Assembly (NCBI GenBank): GCA_017550765.1
Contig: JAFZOC010000089.1
Location: 1 to 22,770 of the forward strand
Length of the DNA stretch: 22,770 nucleotides
Origin: Oscillospiraceae bacterium
GTDB lineage: Bacteria; Bacillota_A; Clostridia; Oscillospirales; Oscillospiraceae
Direction of reading: 5' to 3'
Shown here: one piece after another, positions 19,465-22,770 of the stretch
How positions within the stretch are numbered: position 1 is the stretch's first letter
Layout of the letters: each line of letters starts with the position of its first letter
Position numbers and translations under genes: made by a program
Notes under the pieces: generated by a model
The model's database searches: none
Seen by the model: the letters and a program-made list of their open reading frames with translations, nothing else
Told to the model about the DNA's origin: nothing

Positions 19465-20673
19465 TTGAAGTTCGACACCCGGAACAAAAAGCCGAAGCTG
19501 TGGAACTTGCTGATCCAGGCCCTCGTCGTGGGCGCGATCCTGTTTCTGCTGATCCGCCGGGACGCCGAGACCCACGCGCCGCTCATCAGCGGCCTGATCG
19601 CGGGGCTGTTCCTGGCCGCCCTGATCCAGCTGGCGGTCGCGTTCTTCCGGCAGCTCCAGTATAACCCCTATTCCTACAATACGATCTTCTACATGGGCTT
19701 CGCCCTGTTCCTGCTGAGCGCCATCGTCATGCAGATCTACATCACGGTGCAGCTGATCTGCCGGCCGGAGGAGTACACCGCCGCGACGATCCTGCACACG
19801 CTGCAAGGCTCGGCCAAGAACTATCTGATGCTCTCCGCGCCCTTCATCCTGCTGTTCTCGGGGGAGCTCTGCGTGTCGAACATCTCCCTGATCCGGCACG
19901 AGGGACGGCGCTTCGTGAACATCCTGGGGATCGTCCTGTCCTTCTGCATCGTGGGCGGGCTGCTGTTCCTCTTTTTCTTCGACAGATCCGTCTCCGGCAG
20001 CCGGCTGCAGATGATGATCCACGATCTCGTGGCGGGGATCTTCGCCGCCGTCTATCTCTATTTCGAGTGCATGATCGTCGGCGCCATCGTGGCAGACAGC
20101 ATCGCCGCCCGCTATGTCCCGGAGCCGGACAAGGACTTCCTCATCATCCTGGGCTGCGGCATCCGGAAAGACGGGACCCCCTCGCCGCTGCTGCAGGGAA
20201 GGATCGAGCTGGCTCTGGCCTTTGCCGAGGAGCAGAAGGCCCGGACCGGCAAGGAGCCGGTCTTCGTGACCTCGGGCGGGCAGGGCCCGGACGAGCCGAT
20301 CTCGGAGAGCGCCTCCATGAAGCGCTATCTGATGGAGCGAGGCGTCCCGGAAGAGCGGATCGTCGAGGAGGACCGATCCACCAGCACCTTCGAGAACATG
20401 AAGTTCTCCAAAGAGAAGATCTGGGCGCTGGACCCCGACGCCAAGGTGGCCTTCTCCACCACCAACTACCATGTGTTCCGCAGCGGTCTGTACGCCCGGC
20501 GCGTGAAGATGCGGGCCGTGGGCATGGGCGCGGACACCAAATGGTATTTTTGGCCCAACGCGGCGGTGCGGGAATTCGTGGGCCTGCTCACGGCCCACAA
20601 GCTGAAACAGGGCCTGATCCTCGGCGGCCTGGTGGCGGCCTATACGGCTCTGACCCTGTGGGCCTATCTGTGA
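19465..20673 (+). CDS. YdcF/DUF218 family membrane protein
   Basis: This 402-residue protein has about six N-terminal membrane helices (about 14-30, 41-61, 72-95, 120-136, 152-172 and 185-210). A cytosolic or periplasmic DUF218 (YdcF/SanA-like) domain follows (about 225-375): DFLIILGCGIRKDGTPSP, TSGGQGPDEPISES, DRSTSTFENM and STTNYHVFRSG. A last helix lies near 383-400. DUF218 proteins are tied to envelope integrity, but their reaction is not settled. I chose TTG at 19465 because AAGGAAGGGG precedes it and the longer frame upstream runs through a hairpin. Last gene of the operon. Confidence 0.85.
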   Translation: MKFDTRNKKPKLWNLLIQALVVGAILFLLIRRDAETHAPLISGLIAGLFLAALIQLAVAFFRQLQYNPYSYNTIFYMGFALFLLSAIVMQIYITVQLICRPEEYTAATILHTLQGSAKNYLMLSAPFILLFSGELCVSNISLIRHEGRRFVNILGIVLSFCIVGGLLFLFFFDRSVSGSRLQMMIHDLVAGIFAAVYLYFECMIVGAIVADSIAARYVPEPDKDFLIILGCGIRKDGTPSPLLQGRIELALAFAEEQKARTGKEPVFVTSGGQGPDEPISESASMKRYLMERGVPEERIVEEDRSTSTFENMKFSKEKIWALDPDAKVAFSTTNYHVFRSGLYARRVKMRAVGMGADTKWYFWPNAAVREFVGLLTAHKLKQGLILGGLVAAYTALTLWAYL

Positions 20674-20735
20674 GCGCGACGGCCTTGAGCTCGCGCGGCA
20701 AAGGACGCAGGGAGCGCCGCAACGGCGGGACGAGG

Positions 20736-20782
20736 CGGCCCGGCGGAACGAGGCTGCGGGACGAACGGCCCGGCGGAACGAG
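20736..20782 (+). repeat. 17-nt direct repeat after the operon
   Basis: CGGCCCGGCGGAACGAG occurs at 20736-20752 and 20766-20782, amid further GGAACGA and GGGACGA fragments. It is low-complexity GC-rich DNA with no visible gene. Confidence 0.6.
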
Positions 20783-20819
20783 CCGATGGAACGATAGAGA
20801 CCGGCGGGATGCCCTCCCC

Positions 20820-20860
20820 AAAAAACTGCCCGACAAGGAGCGCTTGTCGGGCAGTTTTTT
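20820..20860 (+). terminator. strong bidirectional terminator of the STAS operon
   Basis: AAAAAACTGCCCGACAAG (20820-20837) pairs perfectly with CTTGTCGGGCAGTTTTTT (20843-20860), an 18-bp stem with a T6 run on either strand. Confidence 0.92.
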
Positions 20861-21045
20861 GCGTCTGTTGAGAAGCTCACGGCGCGCACATGGCTAGCAG
20901 AGATGGGCTTGCCCGAAGACCGGCGCACCGCGCAGATCCGGCAGCCGATCCGAGCACAGAGGTCGCGACTGGAATAGGAAAGAAAGGCAAGCGGGAAATG
21001 GTGTCGCCTAAATATGACAACATAGGCCAAGCCGCCAGATCATCC

Positions 21046-21075
21046 TTGCGAAAAGTGATCAGCTTCTGCTATAGT
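21046..21075 (+). promoter_or_regulatory. possible second promoter upstream of the guide RNA
   Basis: TTGCGA (21046-21051), 18-nt spacer, TATAGT (21070-21075). Transcription would run toward, and antisense through, the putative guide RNA gene. No convincing reading frame follows it. The stretch 20861-21045 holds nothing I can support. Confidence 0.4.
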
Positions 21076-21120
21076 GGTATGGGACGTGTCCGTTATCATC
21101 TGGCAACTGCACCACAAGAG

Positions 21121-21195
21121 CGAAGAAAAGAAATAAGCCGGGCAAGCCCGACTTACTTCCCAGAAACACTATTTCGACCCACGCATCGCTGCGAC
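21121..21195 (-). ncRNA. candidate crRNA-like cas-regulating RNA (mini-repeat, spacer-like guide, terminator)
   Basis: Read on the minus strand, 21195-21171 resembles a shortened type I-C repeat. It starts GTCGC, has a small stem CGCA/TGCG capped by GCGA, and ends TGGGTCGAAAT, close to the type I-C handle TGGATTGAAAT (recalled family consensus). The guide-like stretch AGTGTTTCTGGGAAGTAA (21170-21153) follows. A terminator then begins, TAAGTCGGGC (21155-21146) with GCCCGGCTTA (21143-21134) plus a T-rich tail. A promoter (21230-21202) would set the first base at the repeat. The guide matches 16 of 18 bases at 21268-21251 beside a TTC PAM, upstream of the cas3 -35 box. Inferred role: Cascade-guided repression of cas3. 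Confidence 0.75.
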
Positions 21196-21201
21196 ATATT
21201 G

Positions 21202-21230
21202 ATTATATCCATTTTTTCATGGATCGTAAA
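21202..21230 (-). promoter_or_regulatory. promoter of the candidate guide RNA
   Basis: On the minus strand: TTTACG (21230-21225), 17-nt spacer, perfect TATAAT (21207-21202). The expected start site, 6-7 bases further, is 21195, the first base of the repeat-like sequence. Confidence 0.8.
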
Positions 21231-21250
21231 GAGAGAAAATAGTTAAATCT

Positions 21251-21271
21251 TTACTTACCATAAACACTGAA
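21251..21271 (-). promoter_or_regulatory. candidate Cascade target with TTC PAM in the cas3 promoter region
   Basis: The minus strand reads TTC (21271-21269) then AGTGTTTATGGTAAGTAA (21268-21251). It matches the guide-like stretch at 21170-21153 except at positions 8 and 12; the first seven (seed) bases match. It ends nine bases upstream of the cas3 -35 box. Matching stops after 18 bases, as expected for binding without cleavage. Confidence 0.75.
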
Positions 21272-21279
21272 TGTTTTCG

Positions 21280-21309
21280 TTGACTTCCGCGCTGCCCCCG
21301 TGTTATAGT
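21280..21309 (+). promoter_or_regulatory. cas operon promoter
   Basis: TTGACT (21280-21285), 18-nt spacer, TATAGT (21304-21309). It gives a leader of about 100 bases before cas3. No short gene with a ribosome site is seen in that leader. Confidence 0.75.
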
Positions 21310-21415
21310 GTGGGCAACTAGAAAAACGAACTGGGCCCCGTGGATCTTTTTGCACAAATGATCATTGCCCGATCGATCGCAGCGCTCATACAGCGCTCAG
21401 AAAGGAACGAACGCG

Positions 21416-22770
21416 ATGGAAAGACCTTATCTCGCCCATAGCCCGACGGAACATACGCCCGAAGGGCAGCCGCTCAAACAGCATCTGGAAAACGTGGCTG
21501 CGCTGTGCGAGGCGTTCTGCAGACCCTTCGGCGCAGGAGCGCAGGGCCGGGCCTGCGGCCTCTATCACGATATCGGCAAATATTCCCAGGCTTTCCAGGC
21601 GCGCCTCTTTGGCGACACGCGCAAGGTAGATCACAGCACGGCGGGCGCATATGAGCTTTTCCGGCAGAGGGCCGTCCTTGCGGCCATGTGTGTCGCCGGT
21701 CATCACGGAGGCTTGACGGACAAGGGGACGCGCTTCGACCTCTCCGGCACCTTCTCGTCCCGGATCCTCCACGCCAAAGAGGGCGGTCTTGAGGACTACA
21801 GCGCCTGGACGCGTGAGATCCCGATGGTGTTCACGCCTGAGCGCAAAGATCTCAGTCCCCTGGAGGCTTTCTTCTACGTCAAGATGCTCTTCTCGGCACT
21901 GACGGATGCGGACTGGCTGGACACGGACGCGTACTACCGCAACGAGCCCTATCTCCTGCCCGAGACCGATCTGAGCGGACTGTGGGCGCGCCTGGAGCGG
22001 CATATCGCCAAGTGGTGGGGCGCGACGGAAGGGCTCAATGTCCTGCGCTGTGAGATCCTGCGCGCGGCGATCGACGCCGGCAGGGAAGATGCGGGGCTGT
22101 TCACCATGACGGTCCCGACGGGGGGCGGGAAGACGAACTCGTCCATGGCCTTTGCGCTCCGGCATGCGCTGGCGCACGGGATGCGGCGCATCATCTATGT
22201 CATCCCCTACTGCTCCATTTTGGACCAGACCCACTGCGTGTTCGCGGAGATCTTCGGCCGGGAGAACATCACGGCACATTACGGGGGCGCGGAATTCGCC
22301 CATCCGGAGAACGGGAGCGACCCTCGCAAGGAGGATACCAGGGCTTTCTCCGCCGAGAACTGGGAAGCGCCGATCATCCTGACCACGGCGGTCCAGTTCT
22401 TTGAGTCGCTCTACTCCAACAAGCCCGGCAAGTGCCGTAAGCTCCACAACATCGCCGGGAGCGTGATCGTCTTCGATGAAGCCCAGATGCTGCCGGTGCC
22501 TTTCCTGGAGCCTTGCCTCGCGGCGATCTGCCAGCTGATCGAGAACTACCGCTGCAGCGCGGTCCTCTGCACGGCGACACAGCCTGCGGTCGGCCAGACG
22601 CTGCAGGAGCTCGCGCCGGAGCTCCGCGTCCGAGAGCTGTGTCCGGAGCCGGAGAGGATGTACCAGGCATTCCGACGCGTGACGTATCGGGACGAGGGCG
22701 AGCTCGACGACGAAGCTCTCGCCGAGCGCCTCCGGGCCTGCAGACAGGTGCTCTGCGTCGTCAACAGCCG
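21416..22770 (+). CDS. cas3: CRISPR-associated helicase-nuclease Cas3 (type I-C like), 3' end outside the window
   Basis: The first 451 codons are open to the window end. The N-terminal HD nuclease shows H23 (KQHLENV), H51-D52 (LYHDIGKYSQAFQARL), H73 (VDHSTAGAYEL), the HH pair at 96-97 (AGHHGG) and TDAD (163-166). The helicase follows: Walker A PTGGGKT (234-240), VIPYCSILDQT, DEAQ box VFDEAQ (352-357) and TAT (386-388). Cas3 unwinds and degrades DNA marked by Cascade. The sequence style (HDIGKYSQAF, PTGGGKTNSS) and position as first gene fit subtype I-C. The start follows AAAGGAA. All visible catalytic residues are kept; the C-terminal part cannot be judged. Confidence 0.95.
   Translation, partial: MERPYLAHSPTEHTPEGQPLKQHLENVAALCEAFCRPFGAGAQGRACGLYHDIGKYSQAFQARLFGDTRKVDHSTAGAYELFRQRAVLAAMCVAGHHGGLTDKGTRFDLSGTFSSRILHAKEGGLEDYSAWTREIPMVFTPERKDLSPLEAFFYVKMLFSALTDADWLDTDAYYRNEPYLLPETDLSGLWARLERHIAKWWGATEGLNVLRCEILRAAIDAGREDAGLFTMTVPTGGGKTNSSMAFALRHALAHGMRRIIYVIPYCSILDQTHCVFAEIFGRENITAHYGGAEFAHPENGSDPRKEDTRAFSAENWEAPIILTTAVQFFESLYSNKPGKCRKLHNIAGSVIVFDEAQMLPVPFLEPCLAAICQLIENYRCSAVLCTATQPAVGQTLQELAPELRVRELCPEPERMYQAFRRVTYRDEGELDDEALAERLRACRQVLCVVNS

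Noticed and set aside
19282..21030. 582-codon minus-strand frame opposite the DUF218 gene
   Set aside because: It runs through a strong terminator and is antisense to a supported gene.
20890..21246. 118-codon plus-strand frame upstream of cas3
   Set aside because: It has no ribosome site, covers the antisense of the guide RNA and its promoter, and its composition is not protein-like.
21121..21415. A true CRISPR array
   Set aside because: Only one repeat-like unit exists here, and it is followed by a terminator.
21316..21415. A small CreT-like toxin gene in the cas3 leader
   Set aside because: ATG at 21358 has no ribosome site and its frame overlaps cas3; I see no supported short gene.

Overview
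The window looks like a chromosomal stretch of a GC-rich, gut-type Firmicute (Clostridia-like). This is inferred from strong AGGAGG-type ribosome sites, TTGACA/TATAAT promoters, lipobox lipoproteins, an SpoIIAA/RsbV-RsbW style regulatory operon and a type I-C cas locus; no marker gene fixes the species. Most of the backbone is very GC-rich. An accessory island (about 3.65-12.0 kb) is patchy and partly AT-rich.

Layout. (1) 1-3390: a promoter with phased TGATATCA boxes drives a five-gene membrane operon: SPFH/band-7 protein, small Arc-type ribbon-helix-helix protein, DUF1648 protein, a second divergent DUF1648-like protein, and a CPBP membrane protease. (2) 3430-3690: tRNA-Asp(GTC) and tRNA-Thr(GGT). 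(3) 3652-7764: a small integrative element in the 3' end of tRNA-Thr. It is bounded by a 45-nt direct repeat (3607-3651 and 7681-7725) and holds a tyrosine integrase, helically phased direct repeats, a frameshifted membrane-protein gene and a mosaic fragment of a phage/ICE polyvalent protein with a methyltransferase domain. (4) 7776-12125: a six-Ig-domain lipoprotein, then a second copy of the element's left end with a decayed integrase, followed by an AT-rich acyltransferase. (5) 12255-15186: three minus-strand enzymes: TM1586-type nitroreductase, ADP-ribosylglycohydrolase and alpha/beta hydrolase. (6) 15360-15889: a zinc-ribbon membrane protein. (7) 16046-20860: an operon with a STAS anti-anti-sigma protein, a lipoprotein with tandem cystatin-like QxVxG motifs, an unknown protein, a STAS-kinase-HATPase triple fusion and a DUF218 (YdcF-like) membrane protein, closed by a strong terminator. 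(8) 20861-22770: the start of a type I-C-like cas operon (cas3, cut by the window end).

The most interesting signal is between 21121 and 21271, just upstream of cas3. On the minus strand a TTTACG-17-TATAAT promoter would start transcription exactly at a short CRISPR-repeat-like sequence (21195-21171). This is followed by an 18-nt spacer-like stretch (21170-21153) and a terminator. The spacer-like stretch matches 16 of 18 positions of a site at 21268-21251 in the cas3 promoter region, and the 5' neighbour of that site is TTC, the usual type I-C PAM. I read this as a candidate cas-regulating guide RNA: a mini-crRNA that would direct the Cascade complex back to the cas3 promoter. It is not proven. 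The CRISPR array and the remaining cas genes lie outside the window.
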